The notes: generated from the letters alone by a model not told the origin. A stretch of DNA of 64,000 nt from Prionace glauca (GCA_037974335.1 CM075740.1:12545071-12609070), one strand, 5' to 3'. Numbered from the stretch's first letter, positions 23,432-35,159 are shown. Numbers and translations: made by a program.

Positions 23432-23779
23432 TTTCTAACGCGGCGATTACAGTCAGTCAACCGCCTTCGAAATCTACTTCTCTCGGAGGAACCGTCCAAA
23501 TAAGTTGCACCTTGTCTGGCGCCAGTTTAGGAAGCGACAACATATATTGGTACCAGCAGAAATCTGAAAATGCCCCCCGGTATCTGCTTTATCACTATGC
23601 TGGAAGCGGCACTAACAGAGCCCCGGGAGTTCCAGACCGATTTTCAGGTTCGGTATCCGGTAACACGGGAACTTTAAGTATCGGTCAAGTTGAATCGGAG
23701 GACACCGCAGAGTATTACTGTGCTATATGGAAAAGCAACTTGGGCTACTTCGGAGGCGGAACCAAGCTGGGCGTTGGCA
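23432..23779 (+). CDS. Ig light chain cluster 2, germline-joined V-J exon
   Basis: A complete variable domain: AITVSQPPSKS, QISCTLSG with the first Cys, WYQQKSENAPRYLLY, PDRFSGSVSGNTGTLSI, EYYCAIWKSN with the second Cys, then J as FGGGTKLGVG. There is no recombination signal between V and J. The donor is GTGAGT in phase 1. By eye it has 13 residue changes from cluster 1, eight of them in or beside the three CDRs, and only about four silent changes. It is very likely functional. Confidence 0.96.
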
Positions 23780-26401
23780 GTGAGTAAATTCCCTTCTGTT
23801 CCATTGTTCAAAACTCGCGTCCAGTTCAAAACAAAACATTCCCTGGTTTTTTATTTGGAATATTTCGAAATGTTGTTTTAACAACACAGCCATGAATTCA
23901 ATTTAACCTATACAAGGCAACCCTGCAAATAACGTAATATTTGTCACCTTCCAATTCGATAATGCTTTTTGACCTATCTGTCGGTCTGCTTTGAGCTGTT
24001 TTAGTTCAGGCAGAATAACAACAAGCCGCAAAATTCCTGTATCATCAGATCAGCGGAACGAACAAAGCGCTTTCATCCTCATGTGCCATCAAATGACCTT
24101 GCAGAGAAAGGCAACATGTAGACCCCCGGTAATGCCAATAAAGGTCTCAACGGTTTAAAATCCCGTTCCTTAAAGACTTTACCAAATCACAGTGCCTGTT
24201 GACACAAGTAAATAATGAACACTTGCGCCAGTTACTTGAACTGATGGACCTCGCGTAGAAACAGCGCCTTATAAATAGCCCATCAAATATCGCAAGAAAA
24301 ACAGGAAGGCAAAAAATGGACGGTAAATCAAACTTTGCTCTGCATTAGGATCTCCTGCTAACTTTTCAAGTTTATTAATTAGTCACAAGTTTACACTGCA
24401 ATGAAGTTACTTGAAATTCCCCACGTCGCCACACTTTAGCGCCTGTTGGAGTTAATGCACCGAACCAGCAAGCCTTTCCGAGTGGAAGGAAACCGGAGCA
24501 CCCGGAGAAAACCCATGTAGACACAGGGAAAAACATGCAAACTCCTCACAGGCAGTGACCCGAGGCGGGAATCGAACCCGGTTGCCTGACGCTGTGAAGC
24601 AGACAAGCAAACCACTGTGCCATGGTGCCGCCCATTTTCAGATGGAACTATTGCTACATTGAATATCCCGGATTTGATTTGAACTGCGGTTCAATCCGGA
24701 ATGTTGATTTGAACAGGCAGTGCAGGATGATTGGCCGCTCATTAGGAAACACTTTCTGTCGGACATTGTTTAATTACATAGCTTTGAATTCACACGGCAC
24801 CGTAAATTAGGCCTGTGTACTTCTCCGCTGAAGCGTATGCTGGGGTGTAAGTAAAATAGCGAATCACTGCCTAGTTTTCTCTGCAATGAATGAAACATGA
24901 CCAAGTTTCACGACAGCGCAGAGTCTTTTTAAAACTAACATTGTGTGAACATGTTACATTATTAAATTTCATCATTGTGTTCCAACATTCACATTGCCAG
25001 ATTGCCCTGTGTATTGAGCATGCGCCCCACAGGAATCTCCAATCACTTCCGCTGTTGAAATCTAATCTGAGTTTGTTGCTTATTTTGAGGCAGAGACCAG
25101 TAATCAGAGAAGGCAGAATGTGAACCAGTGTAACAATTCCACTTTCGTAATGCTGTTCATCATATTTAACACTGACTTCTTCCACTAATTATGCAGTCGA
25201 ACTCGTAAGACTGTCTCTTAGCTCTAAATCTCGCTCAGAAAGTTGCATCAATATAGCGCCTCCATACCAGCAGTATGAGAGCGGATTGCAACTCGGCCCA
25301 CAGTGTAACACGGTGGAAGCTGGGTCGATGAAAGATTTTACATTTCTCCGACTCCTACTTCTGTCAACCTCAATGTAAACCTATCTGCCCAGAGATCACC
25401 ATTGTTACACTGCTGCATAAAGTCAAGACTTCCATCGTCCTCTCAAACAAAAGACGCACATTTAAGGACACAGCCCGTACTAACAAATAGTTGCGTTTAT
25501 TTCGTGGCTTGTATCCGAAACATATCAGAGTGTTTGCCGTAATATTTTTGTTAATGAGATCCGCAAAATGATCTCCGCGGCCACTTTTTCCCCATAGATG
25601 GTAATGAGACCAATCACTGGTTAATCTGATTTCGCACAATGACGAAAGCCTGACGGCACTTCCTCCAAAACTGTAACACTTAGTGTGTTAGGTCCAACAA
25701 TCGAGGATCTTGATTTAATTCTAATCCAAAAGCTGTAACTACGGCCTGAGCCACTTTCCCGTCGCTGGACTGCTGTCCAGATAGCGTGGTCAGCTTCCCG
25801 TGTGGAGTTGAAACCGTTTGAGCCGAGAGGGGAGAACCTCGCAGGGTGAAACTGCCAGAGAAACTGTATCTACACTGCTCAGGATTATAACATCAAATTT
25901 CATCAGTAAAAACATGATGGTAAAACTGATCAACATTTCTTCCCATCGGAACACAATAGAGCAAATTTAATCTTTGTTCAGCTTTTCTAATACTATTTCT
26001 TATTTTAACTGGCAACGCAGATTCTCAATGTGGAAACACGGCAGCTAAAAATAACAGGGTTATTTTCAACAATGTATTTATTATGAGCCAAGATGTCATT
26101 AATGGCCCTCTGGGACACATTGCGAAATATAATGCGCATGTATTGAATTGTTGTCTATAAAATTGAACAGAGTCAACTCCAGTTCAACACCAGTCAGTCA
26201 TTAAAAGTGAACTTCACTTTTTAGATCCAAACGTCCCATCGATCTCCCTCCTTCGCCTTTCCTTGCATGAACACACAAAGTAAAGGGATCTATTTATTGT
26301 ATTTAATGAATGACAAGATTTAGATTTTTTTTTGGAAAATCATAATGCGTCAACCAAATCAATTCTCCAACACTACTCAACCTATTTTATTTTTAAAACA
26401 G
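23780..26401 (+). other. Cluster 2 V-C intron
   Basis: About 2.62 kb, colinear with the cluster 1 intron and carrying the same minus-strand SINE (24353-24638). Small differences include extra bases near 24945-24985 and 25678-25700. Confidence 0.85.
24353..24638 (-). mobile_element. tRNA-derived SINE, second 3'-end type, copy 2
   Basis: Matches 5478-5745 in position and direction. Its tRNA-like head reads GGTTCGATTCCCGCCTCGG on the minus strand. Confidence 0.85.
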
Positions 26402-26724
26402 GTCCGCAGAAACCATCTGTCTCCCTCCTCCCACCTTCATCGGATCAAATCGCAGCGAAGAACATGGCGACCCTGGTGTGTTTGGTGAGCGGTTTTAAAC
26501 CGGGCGCTGCGGAGATTGAATGGACTGTCGATGGCAGCGTCAGAGGGAATGGGGTTGAGACCAGTCGGGTCCAGCAGGACGCGGACAACACGTTCAGTGT
26601 GAGCAGTTATCTGACTCTGTCAGCCTCAGAGTGGAACTCACACGAGCTTTACTCCTGTCTGGTCAAACACGAGGCTCTAGCAAACCCACTTCGAACAAGC
26701 ATCTCCAGATCCAGCTGTATGTAA
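26402..26724 (+). CDS. Ig light chain cluster 2, constant exon
   Basis: A complete C1-set domain: SPQKPSVSLLPPSSDQI, ATLVCLVSGF, EIEWTVDGSVRGNG, LYSCLVKHEALANPL, ending SRSSCM-stop with the interchain Cys second to last. The acceptor is AAAACAG and the phase 1 join to J gives Ser. Private changes from cluster 1 include RVQQDADN for RIQQEADN and LRTSIS for LQTTVS near the end. Confidence 0.96.
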
Positions 26725-27031
26725 ATTCAGAAACTGCTGTCGGCCCAGCTGCGAATGTTTGTTCATTTCGGTTCATCTCTTTCATGTGACAAAAAGAGTA
26801 GAAATTGATCGTATTTCAGAAATTTAAGAAAATGACCACCGCGGCTGGAGCTTCGGGTTTTAACAGTTGCTCTTTTAAAAGGGTCTTCAGTCGGAACATT
26901 GCCGTGTTCAGTGAATCGTCGTTGTTTATCAATTTACATTTATGTATCCGATAATCATAATTAAACTGCAACAATTCGGTTATTGCAATTTAAGTGTCTA
27001 CTTACTCTCAGACATTTAGATAAAACTGTTC

Positions 27032-27037
27032 AATAAA
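27032..27037 (+). terminator. Poly(A) signal, cluster 2
   Basis: AATAAA about 310 bases after the stop, within the conserved word CAATAAAATAATTAAG shared with cluster 1. Confidence 0.75.
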
Positions 27038-28364
27038 ATAATTAAGATCAAATGCAATACGACTCACCGTATCCTTTATTGCTATTTTCAAGGTCAGTCA
27101 AATTTAATACTTTTTCGGTATTATTCCGCCTTCCGTAACATGTTATATTGAAAACCTTTTATTTTCAGCTGTGGAATCTAAGCTATTGCTTGTATTCCCT
27201 GTTGGTGGGGTCACCGAGATGACCGGTACTACCCAAGCTTTAGACCATGCAAGACTCACGAAGCCAGTATCTCTGCATTAAAGACGTAACTTTATTTAAA
27301 GCAAAAGTCGCCAGGAGTTCGTCAAAGAGTTAAGTAGCTCTGACTTAGCGCAGCAAAACCTCTCCGATGAATCTAACATATGCAATCAAAAACAAATCAA
27401 TCTTAGTTTTTTCACTTATGAATCATTTGCGCCTTTCAGTAACTTTGAATCAATTATTTTCCAGATGTACAAATCAACAGTAATAAACGTCAGACACCCA
27501 ACCACATTCTACCCCTCAGCAAAATGGTATTTAATTAGTCCGAGGAATCTGGAAGGTAATTCCGACTGGACTGAGTCTGCATCCTGGTTGCTTAAGTAAC
27601 CTAAGACATTTAGTCCAAAGTTCAAATGAACGGTCTCACGAGTTCCCTTAACGTTCACTGTACACCCAACTAACTCGACACCCCATCTGGACACCAGTCT
27701 ACCTCGTCCGGACAATGAATAAACCTGCTCATGATATTTGCATCTCATATGTGTAAATTGTTTCTTGTTAACCGATAAACTTATCTTAACAGTTATTTAA
27801 CTGAATGCTGCTGGTTCTGTCAGTGCCTTAATGTCTACTGGTTCAAAAATCTTACACCCCATTAAGGGTTCCAGGTACACACTCTTTCAGCAAATCTCAG
27901 AAACCTTTTTGTTACCCCTTACAGTGTTTAAAGCTCCTTGCATCTGGCTTCACTCTATTTCCCTGCTGATTTACACATTAAAGTTTTCTGGAAAAAAGAG
28001 CCACCCCTGTTACAGAGTCTGGTGAAATACGATTGCCGTAATAGTGAAAGGCTCTTTATGAATTACCTTTGTGCGTCAGATAATATTAATTAAAATGCAG
28101 CAAATCAAATCAATCAAAGCAATATGGTCATAGTAGCTTCAGTTTTGGACCAGTGTTAGAATCTCCAAATAAAACTGATGAATAAATGAACTGACCTAAG
28201 ATCAAATGCAATACGTATTTATCTGTCTCTTATTGATGAAGAAAATTTGCCAAATCGAATACTCCATAGGGATTAGTAAAGATAAGTCAGTAAACAAGAT
28301 GTAAACTTATCCGGAAACAAATTTCGCCACTGTTATAGAGTCATGTGAAATACTCAAAGTCATA

Positions 28365-28450
28365 GCACTTAACAGCACAAAAAGAAGCCCTTTGGCCCAC
28401 CGTGACTGCACCGACCATCATGCACCAGCCTATTGTAATCCCATTTCCAT
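28365..28450 (-). mobile_element. Old SINE 3' end fragment, copy 2
   Basis: Matches 9677-9775: 'TTTGGCCCACCGTGACTGC' on the plus strand. Confidence 0.6.
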
Positions 28451-28799
28451 ATACTGTATATTCAAAAGAGTTGTAAGATATGAGTTTTGGGGTTTTCAGA
28501 GTTCAACAAAGGAAGACCAAGAAATTCATGCGGTCAGAGCAAAGATTTGACTGGCATGAGTCCTAAATACAACTTGTAACTTCGTCTAAACATATAGAGA
28601 TAAGACGTGATCCATAGATATAAACTTGCGAAGGTTAGCGGCAAAAACTGGTGAAATCTTAAGGAATTGCGAAGGAGAAACATTCCAAAGATAATCAGAA
28701 ATTAATGGTTGCGCAAGAACGAAGAAGTTAAATAAATCAGTAGAAGACAAGAACTAGTAAATGTGTGAAAATAATGCGAATAAGTCGTGACAAATCCCA

Positions 28800-29110
28800 T
28801 AGGACCGAGGGCCCACATCATATAGTTTAAACGAGGTTACTGCATCAAGATATTGAAGTCAAACTTCCGGAATCCCCTGATTCTGCAACAGTTCTTGAAG
28901 GTTGGAAGGTCGCAAAGTCAATCCCGATATTTACGAAAGGGGTAAATAAATAAATTGGGGAATCAGAAGACAACGAGCTGGAATCAGGGGCAGGCAAAAA
29001 TCTAGAACCTCGTTATTGAAGGCGTGATGACAGGGCACTTAGGAAGTCCGTTTTTTGAGGATGTTACTGGAAAGAAGAATGAGGTGAAATCAGCGAGTTT
29101 ATTCCTATTT
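28800..29110 (+). mobile_element. Very old CR1-like reverse transcriptase fragment
   Basis: Cues of the 'NV.PIFKKG' to 'GK..E.II' part of a CR1 reverse transcriptase remain: 'CCCGATATTTACGAAAGGGG', then a region like 'CTCGTTATTGAAGGCGTGAT' and 'GACAGGGCACTTAGGAAG'. No frame is kept. It is missing from copy 1 of the block, and a diverged relative lies near 37850. Confidence 0.5.
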
Positions 29111-29530
29111 TTACGAAAAATTATAGATCAGGTACCACCACACACGTTTCATAGATACCGTTCGGACACGTGGGATTGGGTGCAATGTATGAACCTGAAT
29201 TTAAATTGGTGAATGGACAGAAAACAGGAAACAGGAACAAATTGGTCATTATCGCGTTGGCTGCGTTTAGAGAGCAGTGTTTGGACAGGATCAAGACTTG
29301 CACCCCCACAATGTGCAACATATTTATAATATTTCAATTTTCTACGCACAGAGCTGTGGAATTGCAGTCACTGTGTTTATTCAAACCGGAAATTTATTTT
29401 GGGTTAGTAAGCCAATTATCGAATTTGGGGATAGCGCAGGAAGGTGGTCTTGAGGTAGATGATATGTTCATGACCTTGCTGAATGGCGCAATACATATGA
29501 AGGGCAAAAGGTCATCTTTCTGCTCCTCTT

Positions 29531-30430
29531 TTTTATATCCTTTTGTCCAGGTTGTTAAGTGTTTTCTGGTGTTGATTACCGACAAAGGGAATAGGAAGTA
29601 ATTTAATTTTTATTCGGTTTGGGCCACGTTGATCAATCACAAGATGAAGAAGTTTGCTAAAGCCAGGTTAAAAACTATCAGAACAAGACTTTAGCAGAAG
29701 CAATGCAGGTTTTCAATCCATCCTTTGCTTGAGCGTGTGACTGCTGATTTTGGCTTCATCACAGATATCCACATTCAATTGCACAGCCTGTTAGCCAATG
29801 CGCTGTTTGACCAATCACGGTTCTGAAACCTGCAAACCTGCCCTATCTCCTGTGCCAGCTGAAGAACTCTGTCTAGATTCTACTAATGACGGTACAGCCA
29901 TTTAGCAATTAGATTGATGAATTCCATAGGCATTGGACAAAGAAAATTAAACCTGGTACATTGTTTCCTGCCCACTGGACCTGATTTACAGCATTTCGAT
30001 AGAATCGCATTCTTTAATCATGCCATTCTGTTGACTATGACATTCTTCAGAAGAGACATGAAACCGTGTCTCCCTTTTGTATCTCATGTAGATGTGATTT
30101 TTTATTGAAAGAACAATATGGCACAGGAACAGACCCATCAAGTCTGTGTCGGTACAGATGCCTCTCGAATCTAATATTTTCTTGCCCCTCCGTGGTCCAT
30201 ATCATTGCATTAAAGAAAATAAATCCATGAAATCAACCCATGAAAGTATTCAAAATCAATTTTCCGTTCAATGAACATCACTGGAAATGATTATGCTTTG
30301 ATAACCTTTCTGCTTGCGGAAGTTTGATGCGCACAAATTTTCGGCCGTGATCCCTATAGCACAACAGTGACTACACTTCAAAACTATTCCATTGACTGTG
30401 AAGAGCCTCAGGACATCCTGATCCCGTGAA
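29531..30430. other. 3' flank continuation, no gene seen
   Basis: Block copy 1 stops matching at about 29530, but the third flank copy (38690-39440) keeps matching to about 30400. Near 30115-30190 there is a degraded SINE 3' end. Nothing coding is seen. Confidence 0.55.
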
Positions 30431-30432
30431 GG

Positions 30433-30496
30433 GCGCCATGGAATTGTAATGAGGAGAATTGTAACGAGGAGAATTGTCAGGAGGAGAATTGTCAGG
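30433..30496. repeat. Tandem repeat, 15-base unit, four copies
   Basis: The unit GAGGAGAATTGTAAC and close variants repeat about four times. On the minus strand it would read as a DNSPPDNSP-like peptide repeat, but no gene frame surrounds it. Confidence 0.75.
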
Positions 30497-30977
30497 GGAA
30501 AGATGAGTTGAGTGGGATTTCACAGATCTCCCTTCCAAAGCGCCATTCAGTCTTGATCGGCTGAGTCGCCTCCTTCTGTATGTACTACTGCTCCATGATT
30601 GCAAATGATAAGTTTGAGGGATGGGCGGAATTGTGAGAGAGGAAGCGTCCAAAAACATGTTTTTTTTTCCGTGGAAGAATCAGGGAAAAGGAATCCATGA
30701 TAGCCTCATACTCCTGAATGGTCTCTAAATAAAGGAATGTGTTCATTTCAATTACATCATGGAACCAACTGCTTCGAATTTTCCAGTGCGCCGTTAAGGA
30801 ACGGACTCCACTTCGAGCAATGCATGAACTCTACCCGGATTGATTCAGTTTCATTGATTATGCGCAACACACGATCTTTCCTATTTCTGGGCCCTGATAC
30901 TCAATTCTCTGTAAATAACGTGCTTCCCAAATGAGAGCAAACGTTGGCCAAATATCCGTGAAAAAGCAATAGAGGCG

Positions 30978-31200
30978 CATTATTTTTTATTCATTCGTGG
31001 GACACGGACGTCGCTCCGTGGCCAGCACTTATTGTCCATCCCTAGTTGCCCTTGATCAGAGGGCAGTTGAGAGTTAGCTACATTGCTGTGGCTCTTGTGT
31101 ACATGTAGGCCAGACCAAGCAAGGACCTTACCTTCTGGCACATCAGTGAACCAGATGGAGTTTTCCGACAATCGTGTCATGGTTCTCAATGGGTCCACAG
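30978..31200. repeat. Interspersed shark repeat
   Basis: 'TTCATTCGTGGGACACGG', 'GGCCAGCACTTATTGTCC' and 'CATCCCTAGTTGCCCTTG' mark a repeat I recognise as frequent in shark DNA without knowing its class. A relative lies at 51583-51700. Confidence 0.6.
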
Positions 31201-31299
31201 GACGTTAGCTGAGTTTCTGGATTAATAGTCTAGCGATAATACCAACCGGCCACCGATCCACAGCCAAGCCAATTGCTTCCAAAAAATCTTAAAGTGGGA

Positions 31300-33340
31300 A
31301 ATTGCAGGGGCTCTGGAAGGAATATCCAAGAAATTGCTGAATACTGGGGCGGTATCTGGATACTGGATATAAGCAGATTAACTGTTTTAATGGTAGCAAA
31401 AGTGATTCATGGAAATACATGTGGTGAGTCTGCCGACCACTGGGTGGAAAATTTGGGAAACGTTTATTAGAAACAAGATCATCGAGCATCTGTACAGAAA
31501 GCAGAACTACAAAGATAGGACATTGGAGTCATGACCGAGAATTCATTCACCTAACTTGTTGTGTTTCTTTGGTAAAGGGCCATGATAGTTGGAAAGTCTG
31601 GTACTTGGATTTCAGTTAAGCATTAGGTACAGATCCTGCGGAAAGATTGGTACTGGAATTGAACAATACAGTAACGATTGGAAATATGTTCGAATGGATA
31701 GTCTTATAGCCACTTGAAGAGTGGTGCACATGACTCCCCGGTCACACCTCTCCAACTCTGACCATACAGACCTTTTTCGGGGAGGCGGGAGGGGCAGGAT
31801 GTGGCGGGGAGATATGGGTAGTTGGGGCCGTATTAAACGAAGATGAAGTTAACTGTCTGTACTAATCAGTTATGTATTGTTTCCAAAGAGTTAGTCTGGC
31901 TGGCCTCCATGAGTTTAAAGCAAGAAAAATGGTTAACTTGCGTTCCTATGAAAACCGTTTAGTTCAAGATATAAACATATTTTAGAAGGTAAATCTCAAC
32001 TTCGGAATACACTCACCCACACTGTAAAAGACGCCGAGTTACCAAGCTTTGCAGTCGGCAACTGTTTCCTTAGCCAAATTAAAATTCAATGCTATAAGGA
32101 AAAGTAAAGCAAAAGTTTGCTGAGATGAGTAGTTTACTGATATCTGTGGCTTTGGCAGATTTTCTGCATGTTGGTCTTGAGATCCCTGGAATTACAGTCC
32201 ATATAAAAGTATATCCCCACAAGGAATTTATTTTAAAATTATCATCCGTCTTTTCCAAAAGTTGATGAAATTTGCAGCCGCTCTTTCTTTCTGCTTGTAT
32301 AGTCTCTGTGCTGTGTTGTTAAACTGTAACAGAGAGGGGATCTTAACTGCGGAGAAGAGAGGAGTGAAGAGTGTTTCGGCCCACTGGCACACTCATCTAC
32401 AGCAACTGTTGTCGCAGCTTTATGTTCTGTATTCTGTTATTTGAGTCACCTGACCTCTCTCGCCATAATGATCTCAGCTGATACCGGAATACACATCCTT
32501 AAAATCCCGGCCGTCAGGTTCATCAGACTCATTATGCATCTTGATGAGACAGAAGGATTGCTTGTCCATTTAACTTTAGTCCTGGTCGTCTTTCTGAATC
32601 TGATTAAGAGGTAGCATTATAGAAATGTACTGTTTCAGTCATGATTTTAAAATATATCTCGAGATCAGCAGGTGGTAGATTCGAAGGTGTCTGGGCACGT
32701 CTTGGTTGTATTCCTTATCGGAGCTGTCAGTAAAACTGATCATTTGGTAATATCAGACACCAGGTGACTTGTGCCGGCCATCTTAATTCATTGTCTTAGC
32801 TAGTTTTCTAAAGATATTTTAAACAGTTGTATATGCATTCAATCAGCTGATTAAATGAAAGATTAACACCACTCATGCACAAATAACGTGATCGTGTGAA
32901 TAAATAATTGTTAGTCAATAGAATCCAGAGGCCGGTGTCCCAAAGATTTTCTTCATCCTTGGAATGCAGTATGGGACGATGTATTTTGTTTAATATTTTT
33001 ATATGCAACCTGAGCTGGGAGTCAAGGACACGATGGCAAAAATTGTAACTGAAGGTAGGTGAGGAAACAGTGGACTCAGGAACAAAACATATTCACCCTG
33101 GAGAGATTTTGAATGGGGCTTGGTATTGTGCAGACCTCCACCAGATGAATTTCAATATAGAGAAGTGTGAAGTGGGGAAAATAATTCAGGAGGGTACTCA
33201 TATTTCTATACTGAGGAAGTAAAGTTGGTACAAAATGGAAAATGAGAAAAAAGTTGCGCCCTCTTATTGATTGATAATAAGTTGAAAATTTCTCAGTAAT
33301 ACTTGGTAGCAGTGATGTTAGGTTCCTTCCAATGATCATC
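31300..33340. other. Old LINE scraps, no intact gene
   Basis: At 31455-31640 there are worn cues of a CR1-like reverse transcriptase ('ACAAGATCATCGAGCATCTG', 'TACTTGGATTTCAG'). At 33130-33290 there is a trace of the NxEKCEV region ('ATAGAGAAGTGTGAAGTGG'). The rest (31720-33060) shows nothing I can name. Confidence 0.45.
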
Positions 33341-33364
33341 ATCGAGGAGAAATATAATCATAAA

Positions 33365-33626
33365 TGTGTCACTTTTGATTTGACTTGATTTATTATTCTT
33401 GCCTGTATTAGTATGCAGTGTGAAGTATTGTTTCTTGCGCGCTACACAGACAAAGGAAACGAGAGAGTGCAGAATGTAGTGTTACAGTTATAGCTAGGGT
33501 GTAGAGAAAGATCAACTTAATGCAAGGAAAGTCCATTCAAAGGTCTGACAGTTGCAGAGAAGAAGCTGTTCTTGAGTCTGTTGGTACACCAGATCTCAGA
33601 CTCTTGTATCTTTTTCCCGAAGGAAG
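33365..33626 (+). repeat. Interspersed repeat, first half (split)
   Basis: Recognisable words are 'GTTTCTTGCGCGCTACACAG', 'ACGAGAGAGTGCAGAATG', 'GAAGAAGCTGTTCTTGAG' and 'TTTTTCCCGAAGGAAG'. The element continues at 34120 after an inserted CR1. I know it as a common shark repeat whose class I cannot assign. Confidence 0.7.
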
Positions 33627-34119
33627 AACATAGAACATAGAACATTACAGCGCAGAATAGGCCCTTCGGCCCACGATGTTGCGCCGACCAGTTACAAAAC
33701 AATGACCCACTAGCCTAAACCAATCCCTTTTCATCCATAAACCTATCCACAGATCTCTTAAACGCCCCCAAACTAGGTGCATTTACAACTGCAGCTGGCA
33801 GGGCATTCCAGTCCCTCACCACCCTCTGGGTAAAGAACCTACCCCTGACATCAGTCCTATAACTACCACCCCTTAATTTAAAGTCGTGCCCCCTCGTGCT
33901 AGCTTTCTCCATCCTAGGAAAAAGGCTATCACTATCTACCCTGTCTAAACCTCTAATCATCTTATATGTTTCAATGAGATCCCCTCTTAGCCGCCTTCTT
34001 TCCAGCGAAAACAACCCCAAATCTCTCAGTCTCTCCTCATAGGATCTCCCCTCCATACCAGGCAACATCCTGGTAAACCTCCTCTGCACCCTCTCCAAAG
34101 CCTCTACATCCTTCCTGTA
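33627..34119 (-). mobile_element. CR1-type LINE 3' end inserted in another repeat
   Basis: The minus-strand frame 33715-34098 encodes the ORF2 C-terminus: MERVQRRFTRMLPGMEG, LFSLERRRLRGDLIE, GRFFTQRVVRDWNALP, ending at a natural stop. The tail, TTCTATGTTCTATG on the minus strand, is at the left edge. The short frame is undamaged, suggesting a fairly young insert. Confidence 0.92.
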
Positions 34120-34230
34120 ATATGGGGAAAAGAAGGTGGAAGAGAGAATGTCCGGGGTGCGTGGGGTCCTTAATTATACTGGCTGCTTTGCTGAGGCAGC
34201 AGCAAGTGTCAGTGGATGGGAGACTAGACG
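34120..34230 (+). repeat. Interspersed repeat, second half
   Basis: Continues the element of 33365-33626: 'AAGAAGGTGGAAGAGAGAAT', 'GGTGCGTGGGGTCC', 'CTGGCTGCTTTGCTGAGG'. From memory, in intact copies 'CCCGAAGGAAGAAGGTGG' is continuous. Confidence 0.7.
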
Positions 34231-34589
34231 CTAGACTGACAACCAGTGTTGGTGTCAAGTGTGGCTGCAATGAATACAAGAGAACAAACCGCGCAGCCAG
34301 ATAAACTAGTAGCTGAGCGTATGGAGGTTGAAACGTCCGTTGGGCTGCTTCTCAGCCGAGTTATCCTCTGCTGAACAAAGAAAGATCAGGTGATGGATAC
34401 AGGAAAGGTACAGAATGAATTTGGCCCTTGCCTCTTTCCCATTGCCAGCCTTCGTCCTCTTTATGGCAGCCACGAACTGGTACAGGCGGCAGAGATATTT
34501 TCTTTTGCATGTTTTGTGTGTCTTGTGTTACCAGCTAAATTTTGGAGCTTGTGTTCTATTTATATACGTTGCTCCTGTTCTACAGCACT

Positions 34590-34840
34590 GTCTGTGTGCA
34601 GTTTGCACGTTCTCCCCGTGTCTGCGTGGCTTTCCTCCCGTTGCTCAACTTTCTCCCACAGTCCAAAGATGTTGGGGTTAGGTTGATTGGCCGTGTTAAG
34701 TTGACCATTAATGTAAGGGGGCAGGATTTGCAGGATGAATACATGTGGTTACGGTGAGAGGGCATAGGTGGGATTGTTGTCGCTGCAGACTCGATGGGCC
34801 GTATGGCCTCCTTCTGCACGGTAGGGATTATATGATTCTA
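34590..34840 (+). mobile_element. CR1-tailed SINE, head missing
   Basis: Body and 3' end of the SINE: 'GTTTGCACGTTCTCCCCGTG', 'CCACAGTCCAAAGATGTTGG', 'GACTCGATGGGCCGTATGG' and 'GTAGGGATTATATGATTCT'. An inverted partial copy lies 150 bases downstream. Confidence 0.85.
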
Positions 34841-34991
34841 GCTGGAGCAGGAGTTTCAGTTCACACCAATCCCGTTGCAAGCCTTCCTAACTGCTTGTTG
34901 TACCTGCATGCTAACATTGTTTCCCTTGTACTCGTGCGCTCAAGTCTCTCTGAGCGCACCCTCCAAAAAACTTACATTCTGGTTTAGCTTT

Positions 34992-35140
34992 GTCCTATGC
35001 CCTCTCACCGTAACCACATGTATTCATCCTGCTCACCCCCTTACATTAATGGTCAATTTAACACGGCCAATCAACCTAACCCCAACATCTTTGGACTGTG
35101 GGAGGAAGTTTGAGCAGCCGGAGGAAACCCACGTAACATA
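34992..35140 (-). repeat. Inverted partial copy of the same SINE
   Basis: The reverse complement matches about 34622-34770, including an exact word running through CATGTGGTTACGGTGAGAGG. Private words such as the one around GCAGGATGAATACATG are shared, so this is a local inverted duplication rather than a separate SINE insertion. Confidence 0.8.
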
Positions 35141-35159
35141 TGTTGCTTTCGATCTATTC

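Larger units (their letters stand above)
16699..29530 (+). repeat. Duplicated block, copy 2 (carries light-chain cluster 2)
   Basis: This is the partner of 485-12107. Extra material here is the insertion complex at about 17920-20770. The first 185 bases run opposite to copy 1. Between about 28610 and 29140 it keeps some 530 bases missing from copy 1, and the third flank copy near 37140 also has them, so copy 1 lost them. Confidence 0.85.

Noticed and set aside
30370-30500. CRISPR-like array
   Set aside because: The units are directly adjacent with no spacers; it is a simple tandem repeat in a vertebrate genome.
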